A stretch of 59,163 nucleotides of DNA from Shewanella sp. NIFS-20-20 (GTDB lineage Bacteria > Pseudomonadota > Gammaproteobacteria > Enterobacterales > Shewanellaceae): contig NZ_JAHUTT010000019.1 in NCBI RefSeq assembly GCF_019209865.1, positions 1 to 59,163 on the forward strand, written 5' to 3'. Of this stretch, positions 26,908 through 37,718 are shown in pieces. The notes below the pieces were generated by a model. It worked only from the letters and a program-made list of their open reading frames with translations, searched no databases and was not told the DNA's origin. The first letter of the stretch is position 1; each line of letters begins with the position of its first letter. The position numbers and the translations under genes are program-made.

Positions 26908-28305
26908 GTGGACCCATTTGCATCGTCATTACTGCCTTCTCAAGAGTCTCTGTTGCAGAGACTGCAACATCTGGCTAGCTTTAATCAGCAACTGCATTTG
27001 ATCTGTGGCGCTGATGGTGCCGGCAAAACTCAACTTCTCACCGCCTTGGCGGAGCAGCAAACCGCGCACCTAGTGTGGTTGTCTTGCCCTAAACATGCCA
27101 GCTTGCAAGAAATTCGTCGTAAAATCTTAGTGCAAATCTGCGGTGACAGTATTTTTGATGATGAGCAATCCTTGGTTCACACCTTAGGCCGACTACGACT
27201 GAGCAGCAGCCAACGTTTTCACTTGCTGATTGATGATGCCGATAATTTGAGTCCGGCGCTGTGGGCTGAACTCATGGTGTTATCGCAATTGCAAGTGCCG
27301 AAGTTGCAGTTGGCGTTTAGCCTCACTTGCCAACCCAGTTTTGTCCGCCATATGTTGTCGCAATTGACCGCTGAACAACAACAGCAATTTTTGTCGATTG
27401 ATATTCCCGCGCTCAGCCAAGAAGAGCGGGTGGCGTTATATCATATGCTTTGTTGCCGCTGTGATGAGCTACCAAAGGTTTCTCGCCAACAAGTGCAGTC
27501 AGCGCTCGCAGCCCAAGCTGGGCTCCCCGCGGAGGTGGTAGCATGGCTCAATAGCCAGTTTATGCCCAAACCCAAGCCAAGATTCTCCCTTGCGCAGGGG
27601 GTGCTACTCTTAGTGGCGGTCAGTCTATCCCTGGCGATTGTGATGGGCTATGTGTTACTACAACAACAAACCCCCAAGCTAATGTTGCCTGTGACGACCT
27701 TTGTACACAGTGAGCAACAACTCACTCGTCTATCCGCTTATGCCAAGCAGATGTTGGCCGATCATTTTGCGCAGAGCTCGCGTTCAACCATAGCAATACC
27801 TGCGCCCTCTGAATCACAGTTACTGGTGATGGCAAACCCCGCTCAGACGCCCATGGTACTCAGTGCTGATAGCGCAGAGAGTAGCGACAGTGCCGATGCC
27901 GCGCCATCCAAAGCACCATCCGAGCTGCCAGCATCAACCGTGGCAGCGGTTGCAAGCGAGGTAGCCGCGACGCCGCCGTCAACAACGCCCACACCGCAAG
28001 ATGTAGTCGTGACTCCCAAGGTGATCCCTGAGCAGGGTTATACCTTGCAGCTAGCGAGTCTCAAGCAATCGACATCGGCCGAGAGCATTTTACGGCGACT
28101 GAACACCGCTGAGGTGGCTTATATTGCCACCGATGGCCAATGGTTGATCTTGTTATTAGGTCAATTTACTACCGCAGAGCAAGCGGCAAGTTTTGGTGAG
28201 ATGTTGGTGAGTCAATACGGCATCGCTAAGCCATGGGTTCGCCCTTGGCAAAAACTGCAGTCGATGTCAGTTAAGGCACTAACGGGCGATGAAATTTCTC
28301 AATAA
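26908..28305 (+). CDS. damX: DamX-like cell-division protein (AAA ATPase and SPOR domain)
   Basis: SPOR-domain proteins gather at the division septum by binding denuded peptidoglycan. This 465-residue protein has an N-terminal ExeA-like AAA domain with Walker A GADGAGKTQ near residue 34 and Walker B HLLIDDAD near 105. A membrane helix follows (about 230-250, VLLLVAVSLSLAIVMGYVLL), then a periplasmic Ala/Ser/Pro/Thr linker and a C-terminal SPOR domain (about 378-455, YTLQLASLKQSTSAESILRR). Enteric DamX lacks an obvious intact ATPase site; here Walker A looks functional. The start is GTG with AAGGTG upstream. The position between aroB and dam supports the name. Confidence 0.9.
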   Translation: MDPFASSLLPSQESLLQRLQHLASFNQQLHLICGADGAGKTQLLTALAEQQTAHLVWLSCPKHASLQEIRRKILVQICGDSIFDDEQSLVHTLGRLRLSSSQRFHLLIDDADNLSPALWAELMVLSQLQVPKLQLAFSLTCQPSFVRHMLSQLTAEQQQQFLSIDIPALSQEERVALYHMLCCRCDELPKVSRQQVQSALAAQAGLPAEVVAWLNSQFMPKPKPRFSLAQGVLLLVAVSLSLAIVMGYVLLQQQTPKLMLPVTTFVHSEQQLTRLSAYAKQMLADHFAQSSRSTIAIPAPSESQLLVMANPAQTPMVLSADSAESSDSADAAPSKAPSELPASTVAAVASEVAATPPSTTPTPQDVVVTPKVIPEQGYTLQLASLKQSTSAESILRRLNTAEVAYIATDGQWLILLLGQFTTAEQAASFGEMLVSQYGIAKPWVRPWQKLQSMSVKALTGDEISQ

Positions 28306-28349
28306 ACAGAGTACAATCGACAACTTCATTTTTTAGTATCCGTAGCTCA

Positions 28350-29222
28350 ATGAAACAGAAACAGCGTGCCTTCTTAAAATGGGCCGGGGGTAAATACAAG
28401 TTAGTCGACACCCTCAGTCAATATCTGCCAGCAGGTAAACGCTTGGTAGAGCCTTTTGTGGGCGCAGGATCTGTGTTTTTAAATACTGATTATGAGAGCT
28501 ACCTGCTGTGCGATATTAACCAAGATCTGATCAATCTGTATCAGATAGTGAAGCAGCATCCGCAAGAATACATCAAGGCCAGCAAGGCGTTGTTTGTACC
28601 TGAGATGAATCAAAAAGACGCCTATTATCAGCAGCGCTTAGCCTTTAATGCCAGCCAAGATAGCTTTGAGCGCTCAGTCTTGTTCTTGTATCTCAATCGT
28701 CATGGTTTTAATGGCTTGTGTCGTTATAACCGTAAGGGCGGATTTAATGTTCCCTTTGGTTCATATAAAAAGCCTTATTTCCCCGAAGCTGAACTGCGTG
28801 CTTTTTCAGAAAAAGCGCAGCGCGCCGAGTTTAAGTGCATCAGTTACCAGCAGGCTTTTAGTTTGGCTAAAGCCGGCGATGTGATCTATTGCGATCCTCC
28901 CTATGCGCCGCTTTCGACCACCTCCAGTTTCACCACCTATGTTGGCGCTGGATTTAGTCTCGATGATCAAGCCTTGTTGGCTCGTTTTTCACGCCACACC
29001 GCCATTGCTCGGGGCATCCCTGTATTGATTAGTAATCATGATATCGCCTTAACCCGCGAACTGTATCATGGCGCTAGAATGGGCAAAATTCAGGTCCAGC
29101 GCAATATCAGTCAAAAGGGGGCGAGTCGCACTAAGGTTGATGAGTTAATGGCCTTGTATGATGATACCTATCATGGTGAATTCGATATCAATGAGAGTTT
29201 GCTAAGCCTGCCTAACGACTGA
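28350..29222 (+). CDS. dam: DNA adenine methyltransferase
   Basis: Dam methylates adenine N6 in GATC and serves mismatch repair strand choice, replication timing and gene control. The 290-residue protein has the alpha-group order: the SAM-binding FxGxG motif in FVGAGSVF near 37, a target-recognition region (about 90-150) with RKGGFNVPFGSY, and the catalytic DPPY motif in YCDPPYAPLS near 180. Its end overlaps a convergent gene by 11 nt. Confidence 0.96.
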   Translation: MKQKQRAFLKWAGGKYKLVDTLSQYLPAGKRLVEPFVGAGSVFLNTDYESYLLCDINQDLINLYQIVKQHPQEYIKASKALFVPEMNQKDAYYQQRLAFNASQDSFERSVLFLYLNRHGFNGLCRYNRKGGFNVPFGSYKKPYFPEAELRAFSEKAQRAEFKCISYQQAFSLAKAGDVIYCDPPYAPLSTTSSFTTYVGAGFSLDDQALLARFSRHTAIARGIPVLISNHDIALTRELYHGARMGKIQVQRNISQKGASRTKVDELMALYDDTYHGEFDINESLLSLPND

Positions 29223-29397
29223 GTACTAAGCTCACAATGGCCATTAGGCTGGCGACAAATATAACGGCTAATACTACTCCTGCGATGATAAAGGGCAGGG
29301 GGGATTGTTCAGAAAAATCTCGTTGGCGCTGCTGCTCAGACTGCACCCCTAAAAATGCGGCGGCTGCACTCATAAAGGCTTGAACATGCTTGTTCAC
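29212..29397 (-). CDS. DUF2970 family small membrane protein
   Basis: This 61-residue protein has the DUF2970 layout: an amphipathic N-terminal block AFMSAAAAFLGVQSEQQRQRDF and one membrane helix (about 33-58). Function is unknown. It overlaps the 3' end of dam on the opposite strand by 11 nt and overlaps the upstream gene by ATGA, so the two minus-strand genes are a translation-coupled pair. Confidence 0.8.
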   Translation of the reverse strand: MNKHVQAFMSAAAAFLGVQSEQQRQRDFSEQSPLPFIIAGVVLAVIFVASLMAIVSLVLSR

Positions 29398-29720
29398 GAT
29401 TGCGGGCTAGGTTGGAATTTTTCGTCGTCGCTCTTCGGGGTCGATTGAGCAATCAGTTCGAGTAAGTCGATAAAATGAAATTGCATTGAACGGCTATTAC
29501 CACTAAACCATTGGCTCCAACTGACTTGTTGCGCGGCGATGGCGCAGCGATTTAATGGATGGCTAGTGGGTAAGCTGGTATCAATGTGGGTACTGAGATT
29601 TTCACAAGCACTCGCCTGCGGCTCTCGGGCCGTTAGGTTGAGTAACACCAATACTGATATTGCAATGGTTGACGCTAAATACACTCTAAACATCGGGCGC
29701 AATCCTTGGTACTTGTTCAA
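29394..29720 (-). CDS. Membrane-anchored hypothetical protein
   Basis: I do not recognise this 108-residue protein. One hydrophobic segment (about 12-27, VYLASTIAISVLVLLNL) anchors it. The rest looks periplasmic, with two cysteines about 20 residues apart (C39 and C58) that could form a disulfide. Its stop overlaps the DUF2970 start, suggesting a functional link between two small envelope proteins. Confidence 0.6.
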   Translation of the reverse strand: MNKYQGLRPMFRVYLASTIAISVLVLLNLTAREPQASACENLSTHIDTSLPTSHPLNRCAIAAQQVSWSQWFSGNSRSMQFHFIDLLELIAQSTPKSDDEKFQPSPQS

Positions 29721-29879
29721 AACGTAAACGGATTATAGCAAGTCAGTCTAAAAATTAAACTCTTAAGTGATGTTTAATTAACATCTCGGCGCGCAATTTT
29801 CACCCATAGCGTTGGAATTATGGTGGCCGAGAGCGGTAGAATAGCGTTTTTGTTACCCGACGATTTCCGAGATAATAAT

Positions 29880-30551
29880 ATGCGCCCTTTCTTGATTGCT
29901 CCTTCGATTTTATCCGCCGACTTTGCCCGTTTGGGGGATGATGTTGCCGCGGTATTGGCCGCCGGTGCCGATGTGGTTCACTTTGATGTGATGGATAACC
30001 ATTATGTGCCTAACTTAACGATTGGTCCTATGGTCTGCCAAGCTCTGCGTGAGTATGGTATTACGGCTGATATTGATGTCCATTTGATGGTTAAGCCTGT
30101 TGATCGTATTGTCCCTGATTTTGCTAAGGCCGGTGCGTCGATTATCACCTTTCATCCGGAAGCGTCAGAGCACGTAGATCGCACGCTGCAATTAATTAAA
30201 GAAAGTGGCTGTAAAGCGGGCTTGGTGTTTAATCCTGCGACGCCGCTGCATTATCTCGATCATGTGATGGATAAGCTCGATGTGATTTTGTTGATGTCGG
30301 TCAATCCAGGCTTTGGTGGTCAATCCTTTATTCCGAGCACGCTTGATAAGCTGCGCCAAGTGCGGGCACGTATTGATGCCAGTGGCTTTGATATTCGTCT
30401 TGAAGTGGATGGTGGGGTTAAGACCGACAATATTGCTGAGATTGCCGCTGCAGGAGCCGACATGTTTGTGGCGGGCTCGGCTATCTTTAGCCAACCTAAC
30501 TATAAGACAGTGATCGATGAGATGCGTCAGCAGTTGGCGACGGTAGCCTAA
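29880..30551 (+). CDS. rpe: Ribulose-phosphate 3-epimerase
   Basis: Rpe interconverts ribulose-5-phosphate and xylulose-5-phosphate in the pentose phosphate pathway. The 223-residue TIM barrel shows APSILSADF at the N-terminus, metal-site residues in [13 protein letters not shown] and DVHLMV, the loop [14 protein letters not shown], and EVDGGVK near the end. The frame is open from 29820, but the ATG at 29880 gives the standard N-terminus [15 protein letters not shown]. It is followed after 2 nt by gph. Confidence 0.97.
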   Translation: MRPFLIAPSILSADFARLGDDVAAVLAAGADVVHFDVMDNHYVPNLTIGPMVCQALREYGITADIDVHLMVKPVDRIVPDFAKAGASIITFHPEASEHVDRTLQLIKESGCKAGLVFNPATPLHYLDHVMDKLDVILLMSVNPGFGGQSFIPSTLDKLRQVRARIDASGFDIRLEVDGGVKTDNIAEIAAAGADMFVAGSAIFSQPNYKTVIDEMRQQLATVA

Positions 30552-30553
30552 TC

Positions 30554-31234
30554 ATGATCAACCATCAGGATATTAAGGCCATCGCGTTTGATCTCGATGG
30601 CACCCTAGTCGATAGCGTGCCGGACTTATGTGCGGCCACCCAAGCGACGCTTGTGCAGCTTGGGTGGGAGAGCTGTGATCAAGTGCAAGTGCGTTCATGG
30701 GTAGGCAATGGCGCGCAAATGCTGATGCGTCGAGCCATGACCCATGGTTTATCGCGCTCGGTAACTGCAGATGAGTTAGCGGTGGCTATGCCAGTGTTTA
30801 TGCAACATTACCAAGCTAACTTGCACAGCAAGAGTCAGTTGTATCCTGAGGTGTTATCCGTGCTAACACGGTTAAAGGCGCAGGGTTACCGATTAGCGGT
30901 GATCACCAACAAACCCCATCGCTTTAGTGTGCCATTACTGGCGAGTTTTGGTTTAACCGAGCTGTTTGAAATGGTGCTAGGCGGCGACTCGCTCGCGGCG
31001 ATGAAACCGGATCCCTTGCCATTAAATCACTTGCTGAGTGAGTGGCGGTTAATGCCTGAGCAATTAATCATGGTCGGTGATTCAAAAAATGACATTCTCG
31101 CGGCAAAAGCCGCGAATGTTCGCTCAATCGGCTTGACCTACGGCTACAACTACGGTGAAGATATTGGGCTTTACGGCCCTGATGCCGTATATGATCAATT
31201 TTCAGAGATATTGACCTGGTTTCCCCAGGCTTAA
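30554..31234 (+). CDS. gph: Phosphoglycolate phosphatase
   Basis: Gph dephosphorylates 2-phosphoglycolate released by DNA repair of oxidised ends. The 226-residue HAD protein has motif I FDLDGTLVDSVPDL near residue 11, a cap domain, motif II VITNKP, the Lys of motif III in MKPDP, and motif IV MVGDSKNDILAAKAA. The 2-nt gap to rpe and 22-nt gap to trpS suggest one transcript. Confidence 0.95.
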   Translation: MINHQDIKAIAFDLDGTLVDSVPDLCAATQATLVQLGWESCDQVQVRSWVGNGAQMLMRRAMTHGLSRSVTADELAVAMPVFMQHYQANLHSKSQLYPEVLSVLTRLKAQGYRLAVITNKPHRFSVPLLASFGLTELFEMVLGGDSLAAMKPDPLPLNHLLSEWRLMPEQLIMVGDSKNDILAAKAANVRSIGLTYGYNYGEDIGLYGPDAVYDQFSEILTWFPQA

Positions 31235-31256
31235 TCAATAGCGGAGCGATGTTTCA

Positions 31257-32255
31257 ATGACTAAACCCATAGTACTAAGCGGTGCCCAACCGTCAGGTGA
31301 ATTGACCATAGGTAACTACATGGGCGCACTTCGTCAGTGGGTCGCCATGCAAGATAGCCATGAGTGCCTGTATTGCGTAGTTGATTTACATGCCATTACA
31401 GTACGTCAAGAAGCCGCTAAGTTGCGTCAAGCGTGCCTCGACACCTTAGCCTTGTATTTGGCCTGTGGTGTCGATCCTAAAAAGAGCACTGTGTTTATGC
31501 AGTCACAGGTGCCGCAACACGCACAGCTAGGCTGGATCTTAAATTGTTTTACCCAAATGGGTGAATTGAGTCGGATGACGCAGTTTAAAGATAAGTCGCA
31601 AAAGCACGCCAACAACATTAACGTCGGCCTGTTTGGATACCCAGTGTTGATGGCGGCCGACATTTTATTGTACCAAGCAAATGAAATCCCAGTCGGCCAA
31701 GATCAGAAGCAACATTTAGAATTGACCCGCGACATTGCTAATCGATTTAATAATGTATATGGCGACACCTTCACTGTACCGGAGCCGTTTATTCCTGAGC
31801 ATGGTGCTAAGGTGATGTCGCTGCAAGATCCACTGAAGAAAATGTCTAAATCTGACGATAACCGCAATAATGTGATTGGCTTGCTGGAAGATCCAAAAGT
31901 GGTGATGAAGAAGATTAAAAAGGCGATGACCGATGGTGATGAGCCGCCAGTCGTTCGCTATGACTTAGAGAATAAAGCCGGTGTGTCTAACTTATTGAGC
32001 TTAATGTCTGGGGTGACGGGTGAGTCGATTGCTAGCCTAGAAGCTCAGTTTGAAGGTCAAATGTATGGTCACCTTAAAGTGGCGACCGGTGAAGCTGTGG
32101 TGGCCATGTTGGAGCCGTTGCAGCAACGCTTCCGTGAGTTCCGTAACGACGAAGCCTATCTTAATTCTGTCATGCAAGATGGGGCTGAGCGTGCACAAAT
32201 TCGTGCCGCCAAGACCCTTAAAGATGTGTCTGAGAAGATTGGGTTATTGGTGTAA
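31257..32255 (+). CDS. trpS: Tryptophanyl-tRNA synthetase
   Basis: TrpS charges tRNA-Trp. The 332-residue class Ic enzyme has the HIGH-like motif in [13 protein letters not shown] near residue 13, the tryptophan-site region [13 protein letters not shown], the [13 protein letters not shown] stretch, and the KMSKS loop at about residue 198. It ends the aroK-trpS group and is followed by a terminator. Confidence 0.98.
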   Translation: MTKPIVLSGAQPSGELTIGNYMGALRQWVAMQDSHECLYCVVDLHAITVRQEAAKLRQACLDTLALYLACGVDPKKSTVFMQSQVPQHAQLGWILNCFTQMGELSRMTQFKDKSQKHANNINVGLFGYPVLMAADILLYQANEIPVGQDQKQHLELTRDIANRFNNVYGDTFTVPEPFIPEHGAKVMSLQDPLKKMSKSDDNRNNVIGLLEDPKVVMKKIKKAMTDGDEPPVVRYDLENKAGVSNLLSLMSGVTGESIASLEAQFEGQMYGHLKVATGEAVVAMLEPLQQRFREFRNDEAYLNSVMQDGAERAQIRAAKTLKDVSEKIGLLV

Positions 32256-32273
32256 TATCACCTCTGAGTATCT

Positions 32274-32297
32274 TGCCGGCTTATGCCGGCATTTTTA
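32274..32297 (+). terminator. Intrinsic terminator of trpS
   Basis: TGCCGGC (32274-32280) and GCCGGCA (32285-32291) enclose a TTAT loop and are followed by TTTTTA. The loop overlaps the stop codon of the convergent LysR gene. Confidence 0.85.
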
Positions 32298-33198
32298 TTG
32301 GGGCTTGAGCCAGTTGCTGGTGTAACCAAGTGCGCAGATTATCGATCCCCGGATCGCTAAGTCGTTGACGGCGACAACTAAACAAAAACTCAAACCCAGT
32401 ATGAATATCGGGCCAAGGTAAGGCGATCAACCGGCCTTGCTCAATATCTTGCTCCACCATAAAGTCAGAGGCTAACGCGACGCCTAAACCGGCAATCGCC
32501 GCTTCAATCGCCAGCAACACGTGGCTGACAACTTGGTGGGTGGTGGTGTCATCGAAGGGTATCTGATTATGCTGGCACCAGCGGGGCCAATCTAATCCCC
32601 ACTCGCCCTCATCTACAATTAACAACATATATGCATGGAAGTCCGCTAAGCTCATCGGCGCATGCTGTTGCGCGTAGCGGGGGCTGCAGACGGCAATGAG
32701 GCGCTCTTGGAGTAAACACTCCTGATGATAGCCTCTGGGCGCTTTTTGGCCGGTGATCAACATATCGGCATTGAGGATCGAGAGCTCAGGATCTTGACTG
32801 ACCATCTCCAAGCGTAATTTCACCTCGGGGTAATGGCGGTTGAAATCAGCCAGACGCGGGATCAACCATTTCACGGCAAAAGAGCTGTAGATCACCAAGA
32901 TCAATTCTTGATTGGGCGAGCCTTTCGCTTGCTGGCAAAGATTCGATAATTCATTAAATTCACGCTCCAACCCTTTGGCTAATTGCTCACCTTTAGGGGT
33001 GAGGGTGAGCTGGCGCCGACTGCGATCGAATAAATGGTTACCAAAATATTGTTCTAACATGCGAATTTGATGGGATACCGCGCTTTGACTAATACACAGC
33101 TCAACCCCCGCTTGCGAAAAATGCTGCAACCTTGCCGCCGCTTCAAATACTTGCAGGGCACGGAGTGGTGGGAGTTTTCTCACAATATTTTCATCCAA
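32281..33198 (-). CDS. LysR-type regulator, GcvA subgroup
   Basis: This 305-residue protein has an N-terminal winged helix-turn-helix (about 9-68; LPPLRALQVFEAAARLQHFSQAG and ISQSAVSHQIRMLE are typical of the GcvA subgroup). The C-terminal periplasmic-binding-like effector domain includes SSFAVKWLIPRLADFNRHYP. It diverges from an EamA-type exporter at 33391 and probably controls it, as LysR/exporter divergons often do. The effector is unknown. A partial duplicate of its own first 23 or so codons lies upstream at 33218-33287. Confidence 0.88.
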   Translation of the reverse strand: MDENIVRKLPPLRALQVFEAAARLQHFSQAGVELCISQSAVSHQIRMLEQYFGNHLFDRSRRQLTLTPKGEQLAKGLEREFNELSNLCQQAKGSPNQELILVIYSSFAVKWLIPRLADFNRHYPEVKLRLEMVSQDPELSILNADMLITGQKAPRGYHQECLLQERLIAVCSPRYAQQHAPMSLADFHAYMLLIVDEGEWGLDWPRWCQHNQIPFDDTTTHQVVSHVLLAIEAAIAGLGVALASDFMVEQDIEQGRLIALPWPDIHTGFEFLFSCRRQRLSDPGIDNLRTWLHQQLAQAPIKMPA

Positions 33199-33200
33199 TC
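33131..33200. repeat. Direct repeat copy A, 5' end of the LysR gene
   Basis: This 70-bp stretch, the start-codon-proximal part of the LysR gene, is repeated 87 bp upstream at 33218-33287 with 62 of 70 positions identical. The first 47 positions hold a single mismatch. Confidence 0.95.
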
Positions 33201-33217
33201 AAACCAATGCATGAACT

Positions 33218-33287
33218 CTTGCCGCCGCTTCAAATACCTGCAGGGCACGGAGTGGTGGGAGTTTACTTATAGTATATTCATCTAATT
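33218..33287 (-). pseudogene. Direct repeat copy B, decayed duplicate of the LysR 5' end
   Basis: Read on the minus strand in the LysR frame, this copy encodes SKLPPLRALQVFEAAAR, preceded by LDEYTI and followed by VHALV and a stop codon. The counterpart of the start codon is TTA, so no protein is expected. The 87-bp offset is a multiple of three. It may be the remnant of a tandem paralogue or of a local duplication, and it now occupies the promoter region between the regulator and the transporter. Confidence 0.85.
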
Positions 33288-33390
33288 AATACCTTGTATG
33301 AATCTAGCTCATGTAATGGCAAAAAACATCATTTTTAGTGATGATATTCAATGGCTATCATGGCGCCAATACTAAAATTGAGTGTCAATC

Positions 33391-34255
33391 ATGAACAACA
33401 AAGTGGTACTGGGGCTATTACTCTTAATCGCCGGCAACCTGTTTAGCGCCTTATATGATGTCAGTATTAAGTGGTTACCGAGCGACACTAACGCCACCAC
33501 GTTTTTACTGGTGAGGCAAATCACTTCGATATTTATCTTAATGCCATTTTGGTTATGGGTCGGCAAGCCGCAACCCCAGCAATGGGGTATCCACTGGTGG
33601 CGCGCTAACATAGGCGCCGTTGGTGCATTGGGGTTAGTGATTGGTATTATGGCGCTGCCCTTAGCAAGTGTGAGCGCGCTGTTTTACACTGCTCCCTTGA
33701 TGATCATGGTTCTTGGCTATGTGTTCTTAAAAGAGCGAGTGACCTTAGGTCAGTGGGGATGCGCCTTGTTGGGCATGATAGGAGTCGTGTTGATTCTAAA
33801 GCCCGGCGCCATGGCGTGGGCCGGCATTGCGGTATTATTTAGCGCCTTTACCTTTGCGATTTGCCAGCTGACTTTGCGCAAAATGTCGTTTAATGATCAC
33901 CCCATTGTTCCGCTGATGTTGTATAACTTATTGGCCTTACCTTTGGTGTTGTTGATGGCTGTTGTGCAGGGCATTGAAGGGCTGAGTTGGTCGTTATTGA
34001 TGGTGGCCGTCGCGAGTAATGTGTGCTTATTGGTTTATCACTGGTTCTGTGTGTTGGCTTATCGGCAGGCGCAGGCCGGAGAAATTGCTATTGCTGAATA
34101 CTCGGGCTTATTATTTATCGTATTCTTCGGTTGGCTGTTGTTTGATGAATGGCTCGATAACCTGGCATGGTTAGGTGCGGCGTTGGTGGTATTGCCGTCA
34201 TTGCTGTTGCCACAATTGAAAAAATTGCGCCGGCTAAAATCGGCTCAGCTAGGGG

Positions 34256-34281
<26 letters not shown>
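33391..34281 (+). CDS. EamA/DMT-family transporter
   Basis: This 296-residue inner-membrane protein has ten hydrophobic segments in two EamA repeats of five (about 1-140 and 145-285). The drug/metabolite transporter family exports amino acids, nucleobases, drugs or other small metabolites; the substrate cannot be read from sequence. It diverges from the GcvA-type regulator, the likely controller. The frame is open from a GTG at 33382, but the ATG at 33391 is the more usual choice. Its 3' end overlaps the convergent dolP by 26 nt. Confidence 0.88.
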
Positions 34282-35415
<1,134 letters not shown>

Positions 35416-35479
35416 CTAAACCTTACTCATTCTGGATGATCTCAAGTAGACATTGTCTACCAATTGCCGATCTTGGTGG

Positions 35480-35809
35480 CTAAAAGGCATCCTTTAACCA
35501 CTGGAACTCTTGGTTGTCGATTGCTAATACATCGCAACGACAAGGTGCATCAATTTGGTGGAGTTGCAAATAATGACTTGCCGCTCGACGCAAACGTTGA
35601 ATTTTTTGGGGGCTAACCGCCGCCATTGCCCCACCGAATCCTTGGTGAGTTCGGTATTTTACCTCGACAAACACCCAATAGTCATTGTCTCTCATCACGA
35701 GATCAAGCTCACCAAAGGGGTAGCGCACATTGCTTGCCACATGCACTAGGCCGCGAGCCTGTAAATACTGGCAAGCGAGTTGTTCGGCGTCGGCGCCACT
35801 GAGTGTCAT
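35480..35809 (-). CDS. yraN: UPF0102 family protein YraN
   Basis: This 109-residue protein has a restriction-endonuclease-like (Holliday junction resolvase-like) fold. The conserved nuclease-type residues are visible: [21 protein letters not shown] (about residues 28-53) with D, E and K in PD-(D/E)xK order. Biochemical function is not established. It overlaps lpoA by ATGA. Confidence 0.92.
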   Translation of the reverse strand: MTLSGADAEQLACQYLQARGLVHVASNVRYPFGELDLVMRDNDYWVFVEVKYRTHQGFGGAMAAVSPQKIQRLRRAASHYLQLHQIDAPCRCDVLAIDNQEFQWLKDAF

Positions 35810-37611
35810 AGTGGCTTTAAACTACCGCGTTGGTATTTACCCCAACTCAAGTGCCGAATAATATCCCCATTAGCTTGTACGGCTAACTTGCCCGTCAGGC
35901 CTTGGTACTGATATCCCTGAAAGGCACGTAACTGCGCCAATTTATTCACTAACGAGAGGGAATCATACCCCATAGCAAACAAACGTTTTTGACTATTTTG
36001 CCATCTTGGGAACACGCTGCCAATTGCTTGGGTTTCTGCCGTCGGCGAAATCAACCATGGAATATCGCTGACAGTTAAATTATTAAATTCAATTGCATTG
36101 CGATCACCTTCGAGACGGCTACGGCTGCTGGTATATAAGGGCGCTGGAGTGCTAAATACACTGACGTTTACGTCGATAAATGGCTTTAGCAAGCTCAAGT
36201 CATTGGGCCCTGAAATCATATAAATAGCATCTACATCTTGGCGTGAACGAAAGTCTGCTTCGACCTGAGTCCCCAATAATTCCTTCATCCGGGTAATGCG
36301 CTCTTGGCTATCTTTGACCCCTAAGGCTTGTTGTACCGCTAATTTCATCTTGTCGCCGGCCTGATAATAATGGATTTCAGCCGCCTCGTCGCCGAGTTGC
36401 TGCCAACGCTCAGCAAAGCTGGTAGCCATACGACGGCTGGTGGCGTCGTCACTGACTAACAGTAATGGATGACGAATGCCATCTTGGTAGAGGCGATTGG
36501 CGCCATCTTGAGCCTCTTCGGTAGGTGATAGGGCAAAGAAATACTGATCTTGACCCGTCACCTTTTGCTCAACTTGATTAAGGTACAACTGCGGCACGGT
36601 ATGCGGCAGTTGGTTGACTTCAGTCACGGCACTGGGCAACAGCGGCCCAATAATAAATTCGGCTCCAGCAGCCAAGGCTTGCTGGTAGGCCTCGGTCGCA
36701 CTGTTGGCCGTGTCAAAAAAGTTGACGCTAACCCCTTGTTCAGGCTCCGCCAGATACGCATCAATGATGCCTTGTTTGATCGGATCGGCTAAGGCGGCAA
36801 ACTTACCCGACAATGGCAGTAATACCGCAATATTGGTTGGGCTGTAGGGCTGCGTATTGAGCGCGTTTTGTAAGTCTTGAGGCAAGCTCTTCGCGGCGGG
36901 ATGCATCGGATTTTGACGCTGCCATTGGCCGAGATAGCGTACTAATTGACTAGGATCCACCGCAAAATGTTTCGCGATATATGCCAGTTGTAGCCAGCCG
37001 GCAAAGCGGGGATCTTGACTCGATTGGTAGTGGCTCAGGGTCTCTTCGGGCAAGGTTTGTAATACGCGCCACAGATGGTTTTGAACCGCTAAACTGGCGT
37101 TTTTCGGCACATAGCGACTGAGCTCGTTTAACGCCTTCGCTTGCTGATAGTATTCAGACAGTGAGCCCAAGATACTGGCTTGTAATTGCCAACGATTGGC
37201 GAGTTGCCAGTTAGCCAGTTGCCATTGGCTGGGGTAATTTAATAATTCGAGGGCGGCTCTATCTTGCCCTTGTTGTTGCAGCGACCACGCTTGTAAGTAA
37301 CGATACTGGGCTTGCAATTCTTGAGTGGGGGCCAGCGAACTAGCTAAAGAACTTAGGATGTGGTCAGCGGATAAATAATCCCCTTGCTTAAGATAAGCTT
37401 GGCTCGCCAACAGCAGCAGTCGTTGTTTGCTGTCTGCGGTGGTGGCCAATTGCGCTTGTGCTAAATAGTCCTGCGCTGACTCGTTGGCGTTGGCCAGTGA
37501 CACTTGAGTTTCTGGCGCTTTCGGCGCGGGTGTTTGGGTCGCACAGCCGCCTAATGTTAAGGCAAACACTGTCAGACAAATAAGTTGTGAACGATTTAGG
37601 CTTTTCAACAC
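35806..37611 (-). CDS. lpoA: Penicillin-binding protein activator LpoA
   Basis: LpoA is an outer-membrane lipoprotein that spans the periplasm and activates PBP1A, whose gene is also in this window. The 601-residue protein has a lipobox in TLGGCATQ (Cys at 23), an N-terminal TPR-like helical domain (about 40-250), and a C-terminal periplasmic-binding-protein fold starting at [23 protein letters not shown]. It is somewhat shorter than the E. coli protein. It is divergent from rsmI with about 107 bp between start codons, a widely conserved divergon. Confidence 0.95.
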   Translation of the reverse strand: MLKSLNRSQLICLTVFALTLGGCATQTPAPKAPETQVSLANANESAQDYLAQAQLATTADSKQRLLLLASQAYLKQGDYLSADHILSSLASSLAPTQELQAQYRYLQAWSLQQQGQDRAALELLNYPSQWQLANWQLANRWQLQASILGSLSEYYQQAKALNELSRYVPKNASLAVQNHLWRVLQTLPEETLSHYQSSQDPRFAGWLQLAYIAKHFAVDPSQLVRYLGQWQRQNPMHPAAKSLPQDLQNALNTQPYSPTNIAVLLPLSGKFAALADPIKQGIIDAYLAEPEQGVSVNFFDTANSATEAYQQALAAGAEFIIGPLLPSAVTEVNQLPHTVPQLYLNQVEQKVTGQDQYFFALSPTEEAQDGANRLYQDGIRHPLLLVSDDATSRRMATSFAERWQQLGDEAAEIHYYQAGDKMKLAVQQALGVKDSQERITRMKELLGTQVEADFRSRQDVDAIYMISGPNDLSLLKPFIDVNVSVFSTPAPLYTSSRSRLEGDRNAIEFNNLTVSDIPWLISPTAETQAIGSVFPRWQNSQKRLFAMGYDSLSLVNKLAQLRAFQGYQYQGLTGKLAVQANGDIIRHLSWGKYQRGSLKPL

Positions 37612-37718
37612 TTGGCGTTACTCATGGTAAGATGCTGGCTTTAGTTTAACCTTGTCTCTGGCCCTGCGAAAGTATTGGATGAATATTGGGGTCTGGCAGT
37701 TTGATTTCTGAGGTAAAT

